A stretch of DNA of 64,000 bases from Stereum hirsutum FP-91666 SS1 (GCF_000264905.1 NW_006763132.1:1-64000); one strand, 5' to 3'. Positions 12,501-24,429 are shown, counted from the stretch's first letter. Program-made: numbers and translations. The notes: generated by a model from the letters alone, not told the origin.

Positions 12501-12778
12501 CGGTAAACGACACGCGGAGAAGAGGAAGAAAGTACGAGTGGTACTGAGAGAGGATGATACGGAGATGAAATGGGCGAATTGGGATGGTGGATGGGTGCAT
12601 AGGATCCGAGAACTTGTGGAGGGTCCATTTCAACGTTATGGATATGAGTCGAGCAAGGGCAAGGATAAATGGAGGTCCAATGCGTGCGTAGGTCATTCTG
12701 GTCTTGTCTTATAAACAGAATAGTTATCGCACACCTAACATACGTTTGCTCCATAGGTTCTCAATCAAAAAGCGGTAA
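9514..12778 (+). CDS. HAM1-like protein
   Basis: Exons: 9514-9838 (or to 9855), about 9888-10261, 10337-10409, 10464-10616, 10713-10874, 10950-11510, 11576-11965, 12046-12683 and 12757-12778, ending FSIKKR-stop. From 9888 onward every junction is GT-AG and in frame. The protein of roughly 890 residues resembles fungal HAM1-type proteins (HAM1_N/HAM1_C, formerly DUF5923/DUF4449), named for hyphal anastomosis. Seen here are a helical N-terminal part with lysine/arginine-rich linkers, a conserved middle (FWTWFSQDLFPYIRK; GFKFYGDRYFQQ) and a C-terminal beta-rich part (VFNRRATDSRTKFSVKDVHV). There is no TM segment or signal peptide. The first exon with the start codon is not resolved; an ATG at 9176 followed by GTAAGT is in the wrong phase. 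The 9838/9890 junction is also out of phase unless a 32-nt intron at 9856-9887 is used. Family name from memory; biochemical role not inferable. Confidence 0.65.
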
Positions 12779-13988
12779 GACGGATGCGTACGATTCCCTA
12801 GTGGTACGTGGCAGCGGGTGTATCTATTGCTTTGATCTCTCGTCAAATATCGCACTGATACATCTTCCTCGGGGGCCTTATGTCGTGATACAATCCCGTT
12901 ATTCCACCAGGCTGGGAAAGTACCCTTTATATCCCAGCATCTCATTTAGCCCTTCCGAACCCACTGCATCATACGTGTAGAGACCTACAGTCATTTCTAG
13001 TCGGCTACCCACCACTTTCTGAATCCGGAGGGTATATGAATTTATCAGCCTGCTATGCTACGAGCTTCTGCAATGTTTACCTCCTCGTAGACTGCATCTC
13101 CAGGTCTTACCTTCGTGACATATACATATTTCGACCAGAACGTCTATCATTGAAGAGACACGCATGCACGTATGGTCCCACGCAGGCAACGACTCATAGA
13201 CATGCGATGATTGGAGCAATTTTTCTGGAGGTATCTCGGCCATTTCGGACATTGCTCTTCCAGCCAAGCCATATCAGACTCTGGCTCGTCTTTTTTCAGA
13301 CACGCGCCCTTGCTCCTTCTCCGTGAGGCCATCATTTCTTACACGGTCAGCGCTTCTATTTTTTCGGACCTCCACAGAACGAGACGTACTCCTACGTACT
13401 CCCGCCTTCGACGCGTCTACGTCTTCAATTTGGAACACTCATGGCGCTCTCGGGAGTACTCTTCAAACAGATCAAGGTATGATGTACTTGACTCTCAGGC
13501 ACTTCAGGAGATGATCATCATTTTTCTGAAGCTTGAAGGTTCCCCATCGCGAAACGCGAAATAGTGCTCGTTCGTGTGGTCCTAGTATGGCTAATTCATT
13601 GACATGACGAGAACGAGGATTCATCAAATCAAGCCTTTCGTGACTCGTCTCACCCGTGGAGGATGCATATACATGAAAACAGGATGCCGTTGATGAGAAC
13701 TGAAAATGAGGTGATGCCATGGAAACTCTAGCATAGAAGATCTGATAAGAAGAACCACAGTCAGAAATTGCGTCTACATATCCGCACAATCCGAGCCTCT
13801 AGCAACACATTTTTGGAACAATGAATAACATTTCGATGAGTATATATGGCCATCGACGCGTCTCGGGCACAGCCCGCCCTCGAACGTTTTCCTCAGGACC
13901 TTTTCCTCAGGACCTTTTCCCCTTCTTCAGTCGGCTTGCTGGACTTTGCCTCATTTTATATTATATTTGAGTTGATCTCTTTCAACTG
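12779..13988. other. Intergenic, nothing recognised
   Basis: Short frames on both strands have no motif or consistent splice pattern. A 16-bp unit (CCTCAGGACCTTTT) is tandemly doubled near 13890-13918. The end of the stretch is presumably the promoter of the next gene. Confidence 0.35.
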
Positions 13989-15582
13989 ATGGGTCTTCAG
14001 GATGGACCACTTCAGATTTCTATCGTAGCGCGCTATCTAAAGAGTACGTATCAAAAGACGGAACACCTACTTGCATCTCGTCATTACAATCTGACTAACC
14101 ATCCATATTATTTAACAGTCGTCGGCCTGGTGCTCATGCTCTACGATCACGCCCTGCTGCTCCCCGCAGAAGTTGCATTTGTGTGGAAAGCACCTTCTTC
14201 GTTCAGTAGGAACGGCTTCTTGCTCAACAAGTATCTGGCCATCGTATGCCTTTTGGTTGATGCATACCGTACGCCTCAGCTGCCTCATTATTTAAGTTGT
14301 GCTGAACTTGTTCTGTGTTTTCGCCGCATTCTTCCAGTATCAAATGCGTCCGGAAGTTCTGCCTCGTCCAATTCCGTATGTACCATAGTATCCGTGTCTC
14401 ATGACTAGATCTTGACAATGAATGACAGGCGTACGGACTATCCGTCTTTCCTCTGTAGTGACTACGACCTCAAATCTTACACGCAGATGCTACGGTCTCA
14501 TGAGCATCACATTCATTTTGGCGGTGTATTCCACAGCAATGGGACACCTTCTCGTTGTTTTGCGAGTTGTCGTACTTTGGGATAGACATCGAGCGAGTAC
14601 ATCCCAATTTTGCTGCGAGCCTTTGTCGATTGACCTCATTACACAGAAAATCATGAACACTCTCATCGTTTCATTTGCGATCACCCTACTGACAGAACTT
14701 ATCCTTGTGATCGTCACCGTCGCCACCAGTGAGAAAATTCTTTCCCGTACCTTGGAGTTTTCACTAATAAGACCATATTTTCCAGCAAAAAGTGAATGGT
14801 CTGCATCGCTAGGGAAATGTACGTCGACAAAAGGATCCCCTGTTCTGTTAGCTGTCTGGGCTGCCCCTGTGCGTACCGAATAATTTGTTCCTCCTTATCT
14901 TAGCAACGCACCGACAACGATACACGTGTAGCTTCCCTTCGGAATCATAATTCTGTGTTTGACTATCTACGGTGCCCTCTCGAGACCCCGCACAACAGAT
15001 GTCGCACTCACACACACTCTGCACCGAGACGGCATAATGTTCTTTCTGGTGAGATTTGACGATATTACACACCATCCTACATGTGTCCTATATACTCACC
15101 TATGATATTTACGACTTCGCACAGATGCTGTTCCTCCTCGAGTTACTCAACTTCACCTTCACCGCGTTCGGCGATCCTTCGCAATCCACAACTATTGCTG
15201 CGTAAGTATTACTTCTCGTCTGCCGTTCAATCTCACTGTCCCCGTCTACTCCGGTCATCGTATTCACTCATATCCTCGTATGTTCAGGTTTGTTTGGGCG
15301 ATGGCCATGCTCACGCTCAACCGCTTCCTACTACACATACGTGCCACGCAGTCATCATATCCCAATTCCGATGACCACCCCGAAGAGATTACGATGGCTG
15401 ATCTCCATTCACCCGATCCCTTCGACAAGTCTACAAAGCACCGAACTCTCTCATCGACGTTCAGTTCGAGGCCTGTGCTCTACTACGACAACTATGGGCA
15501 TCCTTTGGAGATCGACATCAAAGAAGAAAGGTTGAGCGATCGTGGTGAAAGTGGTGTATGGGAGATTATTATTGAACCTTGA
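13989..15582 (+). CDS. DUF6533-type multi-TM protein
   Basis: The start at 13989 is followed by an exon to 14043 and the hallmark stretch (VGLVLMLYDHALLL, then WKAPSSF, LLNKYLA) from 14119 to 14268. This is typical of the basidiomycete-expanded DUF6533 family. Later exons give TM segments around 14500-14580 (ending LRVVVLWDRHR), 14655-14728 and 14931-15050 (TIYGALSRPRT, DGIMFFL). A further exon runs from 15125. The last exon, from 15289 to the stop at 15582, encodes an acidic/polar cytosolic tail. A short exon with a conserved Cys (GKCTS, then W) sits near 14785-14870. About seven TM helices are expected, giving a receptor-like topology, but no ligand or signalling role is known. The exon 2/3 junction (14268 to about 14341) could not be put in phase, so one boundary is wrong or the copy is damaged. 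Confidence 0.7.
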
Positions 15583-16040
15583 CAGGATACCTACCACGTT
15601 GACCAGAGTTTCGTTAGAGAAAATCCCCGTACTCAGAGCAAACGAACACTTCACTTTCGTTTCCACCGTCTCTGGCTGAATTGTACATAGCCTGCGATCG
15701 TTTATACCCTTGCGCGAAGGTGATGTCCAATTATTCCTGGCCTGAACCATAGTAGTAGCGACATTTTTTGTAGACTCTCTGTAAACAGTCTGGGCCTTGA
15801 CGGTTCTTTCAATGCACCAGTAGATGTAAAGACAGCTCCAAGACATCACGGAACGCACGAGGGCGAGGACGAAAACTGCGAGTCCACTAACTCATCCAAC
15901 TGCATGAATCTCTAAACACGGAAACGATGCATTCTATCGAAGCTGTCCGTCCAAAAACCCGAATAAATTAACCTCCACCAAACCACGCCACACAGCTTCC
16001 GTCACTCACGACCTACCCTCCACATCCCACATCCAACGCC
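15583..16040. other. Intergenic between convergent genes
   Basis: The 3' ends of the DUF6533-type gene (+) and the DUF218-type gene (-) face each other here. Only untranslated sequence is apparent. Confidence 0.4.
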
Positions 16041-17864
16041 CTACACCCAAGGCAGCCTCCCACCAAAAACCTTCCCCTCATACCTCCACATCTCCTCCAC
16101 GTCACCCTTCTGCTCCAGATCGCCCATCACGACGTCAGGATCGTGACCACTGAGCGTGGGACACCACTCGAACAGGTCCGCCAGTTCGGGGGCGGAGAGG
16201 TGGTAGGCGTGGATTCGGGACCATGGATTACGTTGGAGGCGTTTGGTAGATAGCGGGGGGTGACATCCGTATGGATCGGAGAGGTAGGGTAGGAAGGAAT
16301 TTGCCAGCTATGATGACATGGGAGGAAAACGCGGGAGGGTACGAGGGCGAGAAGAAGGAGGTGCAGAGGGATGAGCCGAGGGCGAGACGTAGGTTGTTAG
16401 TATGATGTTTCGATAGTGGGCGGTAGAAATGGGAAGACAGGTGTGGGAGAGTAGGCGACCTACTTCACCCTTTTTCGCCTCAACCTCCTCCTCTTCCCTA
16501 CCAGGCCCCAGTCCTAAGCCCACATATTCGAACTCCACATCCGTCATCCCATTACCTCGCGCACCATCGCCCTTGTCCACCCGGTCATTCGCGATTAAAT
16601 TCACATTTCTACCATCATCCTTCGCGACGCTAACACGGCCTCGCTGCGGTGGCGGCGACGGCGGATGTAGTCGGTGCGGGTTTGAAGAGGGAGGAGAAGC
16701 ATATCGGAGGGCGGCACGGTGGAGTTGTTCGAAACGGCGGCGTTTGAACTCGTAGCCTACAACGGTGATTTTGGATGGATAGGAACCTGCAGCGACGTAA
16801 AAGCAATGTATACATGTAAGTATTGGAGCGGATGAAGTCGAGAAAGATGCACGGAGGGCCGAGGGCCGAGGGCGGGCTATGATTGGCTGCAGCGCTGCGA
16901 ACATAGATGTGGCGACACGGTATCACGACGGTGCCACACTCAGCGAACAGCTTCAGTGAAGCCCTCTCTCTCGCTCTCGTCTCAGGAGACATAGAAAGAA
17001 ACGCGTGAGGGAAACGAGGTATAAATTTTAGATGCTCACCTGTATACTCTTTGAACCTTGCAATAGAGAATAACAAGTTCTGATATGAGTCCAGCGCGAA
17101 CGGTTCTGTTGTGGCGCGAGTGAAGACTGCCTTCTCGTCCGTCGACGACGAAGGGATCAGTCCGGAAACGTGTGCGAGTCGATGGTATGATTCGGCCTCG
17201 GATGTTGTGCTGAATGGCGATGTCTGGCCACTGTAGTAGTATGCGGGAGTACCAAAGTAAGAAATCAGAGTCTCAAAATATATAGTACGGACGCACCCAC
17301 TGAACACGAGTAACGCCGCAGGGTCATCGAGAGCTATATGAGCACTGGCATCCGATTATTCAAGATTTAAATACGAGATATACTACAAATTGCGCACCCT
17401 TTCCTGATATGCTCCACCAATACCTCGACCCTTCCCCTGCCGCGCTGATACTCTTTCAGCACCCACCGCCTCTCATCCAACACGTCTTCCTCCCTCGATC
17501 CCTCCCATATCCCATGTCCCGGAACCATGACCAAATGCTTCAATCCCCCGCCCGACCTCCCATGCTCATATCCCAACCTCGGTAACGTAGCTGCTATGCT
17601 TTTCGGGACATTCTCCCGGAGGGTCGACCACGGCTCGGCGAAGCGCTCGAGTGGACAGTACGTATGATTCGGAAAGAATGAATGAAATATGTGAATTGTT
17701 AACGAGAGTGCGAGAGTAGATGAGAGGAGGAAGAATCCTAGGTTCGTTATGCGTGCGGGGCGGCGAAGGTTGGCTAGTGAAAGGTCGAAGGAGCGTGTGG
17801 GATGTTGGGCATGGAATGCTCTCGAGTCGCGACGTTTGGAAGCAGTATTCGGAGAAGGCAACAT
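16041..17864 (-). CDS. DUF218 (YdcF/ElyC-like) domain protein
   Basis: Exons 17864-17387, 17333-17297, 17230-17040, 16786-16464 and 16307-16041 join in frame to 431 residues. A single TM segment near residues 46-62 is followed by the DUF218 core: LVMVPGHGIW, a DDPAALLVFSGG strand-loop, then EAESY, RATTEPFALDSYQNLLFSIARF and KITVVGYEFKRRRF, with a closing YLSDPYGCHPPL. This is the fungal version of the fold found in bacterial YdcF, SanA and ElyC. The enzymatic activity of the fungal family is not established. It is probably anchored by the TM helix with the domain on its C-terminal side. A Gly/Arg-rich low-complexity loop lies in exon 4. Intron 3 (16787-17039, 253 bp) is longer than the others. 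Confidence 0.85.
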
Positions 17865-18595
17865 ATTAGATGTGCATAGGAGTTCTAAATGACGGTTTAT
17901 TTTGCAAGCAAGACTTGATGTAAACGTTGGTCAAAGGTGTTTGGTAGAGGGCAAATTGGAAATGCACCGGAAGCCAATAGCTTTGCGGCCCGGGAGCGCC
18001 GGGAAGAGGCATCTCTTTTTAAATTTCTGGTCTTAGCCAAGTCTTGGCCAACCATGGCCAACTTTGCTTCTTGAAGGCCTTCACAGCTGGTTTGATTTAC
18101 GGCCTTCTTGTGGGCGTCTACAGTAGATAATTACAACATACCTCTTGCTGTTAATAATGCTCAGTACCAGTTGTCAGAGTCTTACAACTTTTACGACTCG
18201 ACTTCCTGTCTTCAAGTTCGCGCTGGACTCAGAGATTTATCCGGGACGGTATCACAGCTTTTCCAGCTTATGTACTCTTGTGGATAACACTCCAAGCGTC
18301 TCAGATCCTGAGGCAATCCTGAGGCCATACCGTTCGATACTCGTACCGCTGTGAGGAGAGTGTAAAATCCTCTCGTCACATCGAGTTTTCGTCGAGAACG
18401 AACTAGATTCCGAACGAACAATAATATCATCTCTAATTAATATCTCGCCCAGTCTGTAAATCTAATTTCTACTTGAGATCCCCTCCCCTGGTCGACTAAA
18501 AATAGGCCCGCCTTTTGGAACCATGCCATGAGTCCCAATCAGAACTGATCTTAGGGTGCAGAGCCCACATTTATATCACGACGCACTCCTGATGA
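17865..18595. other. Intergenic, nothing recognised
   Basis: The promoter side of the DUF218-type gene and the 3' flank of the small secreted protein. I see no coding signal; 18145-18354 (+) is an isolated frame without motif. Confidence 0.35.
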
Positions 18596-18835
18596 TTAGG
18601 CCTCCGGTGTACCCTTCTTGCACAACATTCTTGGACACTCAATCTCACGTTCGATCTACGGTCGCGTAGAGCCGGCGGTGAGTCAATGCGAGGCATCTCA
18701 AACGAGGTAAATGATACTCACCACCTCTTCAACAATAGTTCCGACCAGAGCAGGGACAGAGCTGGCGGAGACAGTCGTGAAGACAGTTGCGAGCGTGAAA
18801 ATAAAAGCGACGATATAAATTTTAGATATTTTCAT
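18596..18835 (-). CDS. Small secreted protein, 57 residues
   Basis: Too small to stand out as an open frame. Exon 18835-18722 begins MKISKIYIVAFIFTLATVF, a lysine-containing N-terminus plus hydrophobic core ending at VSA-S, a good signal-peptide cleavage context.
A 66-bp GTGAGT...TAG intron at phase 0 leads to exon 18655-18596, which ends IECPRMLCKKGTPEA-stop.
The mature peptide would be about 33-35 residues with two cysteines, possibly one disulfide. No family is recognised. It fits the definition of a small secreted protein (effector-like or signalling candidates are named this way), but no function should be assumed. Sure of the signal-like start, less sure that the gene is expressed. Confidence 0.5.
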
Positions 18836-19560
18836 TCCGACGGCTTGTGAAGGTCGGAAGGTCGGTAGATGGTTGTGTAAGTAGATAGGATTCGGGACTT
18901 CAGTGCGGTGGTGGATTTACAGGCTGCTTTATATTGCTGGTGCGGTCACCAAACTAGAAGCCATATTGTCCATTGACAGCGTTGTCAACACGGACAAAAT
19001 TTTGTGGATGTCGGAGTTCCGATTCCATGCGCCATCTTCGTGCGCAAGAAAATACCTCATAAATGAAATTCATGATATTCCAGCATCAACCTGCCAGGAA
19101 CCTTGATCTACGAAGCAGGCGGAATGACGATCAGCGTTATAAGGGGGCTTTAGCCTTTTCACCAAGTGTTTCGGGAACAAAGGCTTGAGGGACGATATGG
19201 CTTCGTGCTATGTACCACGGTCAAGGGTATTGGTCGTCGAAGGCGACGGCGATAAAGACACCCTCTAAATCCAGATGTAGAATTAAATATAGGAGCCCGG
19301 AATGGCGAGCTCAAGTTCGTTGTTCGAAAATGGCTTTGGGAACGTTCATGAGTCGCCATCTCCCAGTATAGACTTCACAAGAAAGACAAAGTAGAGACCG
19401 AAAGCGGCCATTGGGCCAGTACTTGCTCGCAAGTCTCTTCCGCGATATTGGTAGAGGAAGGTCTCAGGACAAACAGACACATCCATCCATTACTGACATT
19501 TAATCGCTGCAGGACTCTTCGCTCATAGTCCGAAGTATATCCTCTTTCGTTTGATGATGT
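18836..19560. other. Intergenic, nothing recognised
   Basis: Promoter side of the small secreted protein gene. Open frames at 18903-19106 (+) and 19159-19359 (-) have no motif. Confidence 0.3.
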
Positions 19561-19775
19561 CCTCGATCTCAACTTTGACTGTTGGATAACTTTCGAAGAG
19601 CGTTTGATGGGAGCTCAAGAGCGTTTTCCAAAGAGATGCCGAAAAACAGCTCGATAACTCGCTCGGCATCTCAAGCGTGCGCCTTGAGCCTCCATCAAAT
19701 GCTCTTAGACTCCTATTTATTAGTTATCCGACCGTCCACTTGAGCTTCAACTTTGAACGAGGTTTTTGAACGAGG
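19561..19775. mobile_element. Foldback repeat, probable MITE
   Basis: Inverted arms: CTTTGACTGTTGGATAAC near the left end mirrors a GGACGGTCGGATAAC block at the right. GAGCGTTTGATGGGAGCTC on the left mirrors GAGCATTTGATGGAGGCTC on the right. The right end carries AGCCTCGTTCA and an extra tandem CCTCGTTCAAA, resembling the termini of the element at 8633. It is non-coding. Exact ends and any target duplication are not clear. Confidence 0.5.
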
Positions 19776-19966
19776 CTCCTGATAGATTGTATATTGAACA
19801 TTGAAAGATTTACATACAGACGACGATTCCATTTTCTTTTGCTCTTTCCGTGTCATCTCTGCCTCGACCATGCCGCAGACCTCACAAACCACACCTTCGT
19901 TCCCGCGATATCGAACTGCATTTCTGACCTACCTGAGCACGAACTAACTTGGGGGCCAAGACCAGA

Positions 19967-21724
19967 TTATGTCCGGGAGATGGTGGCAGTGATGAGGCCG
20001 CTATGATAACAGTAGGCGTTAGCACCAAAACGTCGTACACGAGGGACAGACGGGGGCATACCTAGGAGCATCGACGGGCTGGAACACTTCGGCGACATTT
20101 CTAAGACAAAGAAAAAGGGCCCATGCGTAAGTAAACCGGTGACAACAAGAAAGGACCAAGTGAGTGCAGAGACGATGCGGCAGGCATATTCCGCCACGTA
20201 AATATTTCTCCTATCTGCGCGAACGAGACACTCCGTCGAATGAACACAGCAACCACGAACGAAACGAAACGGTGGACAGAGTGGGAACAGAGTAAAACAC
20301 GATAAGGTATACATACGGCGTCATGTTGTCCACTCCGATATACGACATGTTCACAGGGATGTAGTGCTTATTGGGCAGCGCGATGCGGACGTCGCTGACG
20401 CGCTTTGACGGATCAGAGGCGGGCGCGAGGATGGTTTGAGCGATTTTGTAGAGGGTGGCCTAGAAGTATGGTCAGTACGGCGTTCGACGAGATAGGTATA
20501 CAGGTACGGATGCGTTGACAGACTAGTCAAGGTTGATGCAAACGTGTGTGAAGGAAGGATGAAGACAAGGGGAAAGAATGGGACGAAGACACGAGAAAAC
20601 TGGTTTGAAGATTGAAAGACTAACCTGAACGGAAGCGCTCTCATCATGAGCGAACACATCGAGAGTAATATCCCTGCTTATCTTCGCGACCTTGTCCGCA
20701 TCCCACGCACCACCCTCCTGTACGACGATATCAGCATCTACACAATGGAACGACTGAAGGGAAGAATCAGAGGTTAGACAAACCTTGGAAGCCACACAAC
20801 AGTTTGCCTCGCCAAACTCCAACTTCTTCTCATCGGTCGGCGCCGTGATCGTGAACGGCACGAATGCGTAGGTGAGATCAATGGACGTGCTGAGAATACG
20901 GTCTTTGACTTCGACGAGAGTCGTGTATTCGTCACGGACGAAGTCTTCGAAAGCAGAGCCGGTGGATTTAAGGACTACACGGCCACACCATGTCAGTGAG
21001 ACATTCTCCAAGAATCAGGCGGACAAGGAACAGACGCACCCAGCAAGTCCCTCAACCCACCCTCAACCTTCGCACTCAACTTCGCCTTCCCCTCCTTCTC
21101 CGCCACCTCAACCTTCGCAAACTTCTTCTCGTCCCCATCCCTCCAGAACGCATGCGTGTGTCCACCCTCGAGGTCAGCGACGCCCTCTTTGGATGAGGTG
21201 ACGATCCGGGTCCAGCGGAGTTGGTCGACGGTGACGAAAGATTTGTGGATGTGGGGATATTTGGAGACGAGGTGAGTGGCCAGGTGGAGGGCGAATCGGG
21301 TAGGAGAGAGAATGTGAGGGGAGATCTTCGCGAGGTCTGTAGGAGGATGGTTAGTAAACAGGCGGGGGTCAAAAGCTATGGTGAAAGACAGCAAAGTACG
21401 TACAGTATGTAATATTCTTCACTGTGCGTCGAACGGGCAAAATTGGTCACATCGGAAGAGGGCAAGATCGGCGAAAACGTACTAGAGTCTGTGGCGACGA
21501 CAACCTTGTTGTCCGCTTGGGTGTAGCTGCATCTTCGTTAGCCGCGACGCAAGTCTAAGCGTTCTGAGACATTCCTACCTAGTCTCGATATCACCCTCGA
21601 GGAGAACGGTGACATTGTACTCGACGATATGGTGCACCTTGGACTCTGGTTCTCTGACCACCCTGAGCACGCGCACCTTATCCTTTCCGTAACGAGCAGC
21701 AGACAAAAACCCAGCCTCAGACAT
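19967..21724 (-). CDS. Uricase (urate oxidase)
   Basis: Eight exons (21724-21579, 21526-21483, 21421-21404, 21336-21040, 20974-20625, 20459-20317, 20100-20062 and 20000-19967) join in frame to 356 residues. The enzyme oxidises urate to 5-hydroxyisourate in purine breakdown, normally in peroxisomes. Family features seen: N-terminal KDKVRVLRVVRE, SYTQADNKVVVATDS with the active-site Thr/Asp region, a VLKSTGSAFEDFVRDEYTTL signature, and a C-terminal ANEW-like region NKHYIPVNMSYIGVDN. It ends ISRT rather than the usual SKL-type peroxisomal signal. A 30-base stretch in exon 5 (about 20764-20793) looks like a miniature GT...CTAAC...CAG intron but can also be read through in frame. One exon is only 18 bases. 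The gene is divergent from the ATP synthase subunit g gene. Confidence 0.9.
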
Positions 21725-22124
21725 TTTTTTCTTTCAGTCGTGTAGTAGGATGTGCAACGAAGCAAGCGTAAGACTCGAGCAAACGAGGAGAGAACAGGAG
21801 AGACGGAGAGGAAGAGGAGGTGGTGTTCCGTCCAGCGGCACTGTCGGTACAGTATATAAAAGGAGGTGTGGCGAGATGATAAGATCGTTCCGTGAATTAA
21901 AATAGATCTAGATCTTCCTTCCAGAGCCATCTCGCCACATCCAATCGTCCCACGTGTGCCACGCGTCCTCTCGGGCAAATCCGGGGCTCCGTTTCCTCCT
22001 CGTCGTCGCTGTCGTCGCTCTCCACCTTATCATCCGTTCCGCTCATCGTCTTCGCCGACGCCGACGCCCTTCCTTCTCTTCCTTCCACCCATCCTCTCCG
22101 ACAAAAACATATAATAAATCAGCC
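21725..22124. promoter_or_regulatory. Shared divergent promoter region
   Basis: Four hundred bases separate the start codons of uricase (-) and ATP synthase subunit g (+). A TATATAAAA box at about 21852-21860 lies near 130 bp from the uricase start and 270 bp from the other. Which gene it serves is not determined. No other site is recognised. Confidence 0.35.
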
Positions 22125-23527
22125 ATGCGTACGGTCTTCTCGAATACTCTCCGCGTCGCACGTCAGGCCCGCGCACCGACCGGAAAACGGTTCGCGTCGA
22201 ACATCAGCGAGCAGACCGAGGCCGCACAGAAAAAGGCGCAGGAAGCCCTCGCGAATGCGCAGAAGACGGCTGAGAAGGTGCTTGAGAGCGCGAAGGGTTA
22301 TATGGGTCCTGCAGGAGAGAAGGCGGCGTCGATGCTTGGTTGTGCGTTCCCGTTTTCCTTTGCTTCGGTTCCTCGTCACCTTCTGTTTCTTTTTCTATTC
22401 TTTTATTATCATTCATTGTCTTCTAATCCGTGATTATGAACCATGTATTGACTTCTGCTAACCAAAACCGCCAGCTTACCGCCAACCAGTCACCTACAAC
22501 CTCTCCGTCGCCCGCGAGATCCTCAAACACGTCTACCAAGCAGAACGTCTCCAGCCCCCTTCCATCGCAGAAGTCCGCGCAGCTTATTCCACGCTTTACT
22601 CTCGTGCGATCAGCCTGCCTTACTGGCGTCAACTTGCCCAGAGTGGTGATTGGGCGAAGGTTGGGGTGTACGCGGTTGAGGCGTATGGGATTTATAAGGT
22701 GCGTTTTCGAGTCCTTGTCTCGCCTAAATTCTCAATTCTCGTTTGGTATGCGTTCGAATGCTCCACTGGATTGGAGTGGGAGATGGTCTCCATGCAATCG
22801 GCGGGTTGTTCGGCAGTCAATGTTGGTCCAGTTCGCTCGATTGCGCTTCGTCCTGATGCCTACCAGTTGTGAACGTGCAGAGCTCAATGTCATGGGTAGA
22901 ACACATTTGCCAGATAATCGCTGCCACCTCTCTTCCCATCTGCTGGTGTCGGATTTGGGTTAAGACATGACTTATGTCCGCTTCTCGCAAAGATGGGGTA
23001 TATGAAGAGTGTAGGGTTACTGAGAGAAGCCCTCAAACCCATTCTGAAGTGTCACGGCCGGAGGGACTTTTTTTTTCTTTATATTGGTCTCCCGCGGAAC
23101 TCACGAAAGCGGGGAGAATGCACGTATTGTGCTCAGCTCGTACGGCGGCAGAAATCTGGCTCTTCCGATGGCGTTCCCACCTATACTGGCCCAGCAGCTA
23201 CCAAACAGTATAGTACTCGTCATACATGCGAGTTCATGAGGTACGAACCTTTGAACGATGTAAAACCATGAGCGGATAGCCGACATGTGGGACTGTTCGA
23301 CCACTGGGCCATCACGAATGCGGAGCCACTCCTGGTATGAACGTGACGGCAGCGGATTTGTTCTCTGTAGCGTGCGCATATGCATATGACTACAGTCTTC
23401 CCTTTCCACCCTGTCCAATTGAGCTCGCTCGATAGACCGTTTACTGACTTATCATTCCTTCTAAATCCAGATTGGCGAGATCCTCGGTCGTCGATCGCTC
23501 GTGGGCTACACCCTCAAAGAGCACTAG
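22125..23527 (+). CDS. ATP20: Mitochondrial ATP synthase subunit g
   Basis: Exons 22125-22338, 22475-22698 and 23471-23527 give 164 residues, all in frame. The first about 25 residues (MRTVFSNTLRVARQARAPTG) are a basic mitochondrial presequence. An Ala/Lys-rich helix follows, then VTYNLSVAREILKHVYQAERL, PYWRQLAQSGDWAKVGVYAVEAYGIYK and the C-terminal IGEILGRRSLVGY. This TM helix with a GxxxG-like face is characteristic of subunit g in the Fo dimer interface, where it helps F-type ATP synthase form dimers in the inner membrane. The length is usual for the family. Intron 2 is 772 bp, more than ten times the local norm, and holds no recognisable gene. Confidence 0.9.
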
Positions 23528-24429
23528 TCTTTCGTCCTACCCCCCCTCACTCTACACCCATCGTTCTATTCCATCCACCTTCCTCTCTTCCGGCACTCCT
23601 CCTTACTCACCGTCGCTTTGAGTTCCGATCCCTGCATATAACATTTCCCTACCATACCAGGACGATACGATGCGATGCGATGTAACTGTCCAATAGCAGG
23701 CTAGCACGTGGTGATGAGAGGTTCAATAGAGATTCGGTTTCGTCGTCGAGAGCGTGTGGGGTCGATCGTGTATTTGGCTGGGTGGTGTGGCGAAAAATCG
23801 TGCATATTGATCGTGCTTGCGTGGTAGGTGATACAACGGTGACGCAACGTCCTTCACAGAGTAAGATGTGGATGTTTATATTTCTTGTGGGCGAGCGGTC
23901 GCACTGTTCATATTATGTGTCGCAACTGATGTGTGGCGTAGAGCCAATGTACTCCTGCTGAGCCCCGGTGAAAGCTCAAGCTAGGCGTCCCTTCGCTCTC
24001 AGCTCCCGCGACATGCTGGTCCATTGCCTGTCAAGTTCAAGAAGACTTGTGTCGCGAAATAACTTACACGCCTGCAATATCTTGTCAAATCAATACATGG
24101 CCGGTCGTGCATTCGTGATTAGGTGGTAAACAATGATTGTTCTTGCTATATAACTGTACGCATCGGAGATACAACTATTCCGACCTTATCGATTGCTCAT
24201 TTTGAGGTATGTGTATTCATCGAGAATTCGTGTGGCAAGCGCCGTGAAACTTTTCCAACTTTAGCGTTTGCCCTTCCCCAGCATCATATACAGAAGAGCC
24301 CATCTCGATCCTCCTTTCCCTTCTCCCTCACCCCACATTCTTCCACTCTTCACCCTCTCCAGCCTCTCAACGTCCTGTTCATCCACACTGATACGCCGAA
24401 GCATCTATCAGCAGACACTAATACATATC
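23528..24429. other. Intergenic plus leader of first array gene
   Basis: No gene is seen. The last 250 bases (from about 24175) resemble the leader upstream of 26011. Both have ATTGCTC(A/G)TTTTGAG followed by GT and, about 55 bases on, a pyrimidine-rich TTTAG, so a 5'-UTR intron is likely. Confidence 0.4.

Noticed and set aside
22664..23271. Plus-strand frames inside the long intron of the ATP synthase gene
   Set aside because: No motif, and they overlap one another; intron position is fixed by the family sequence on both sides.
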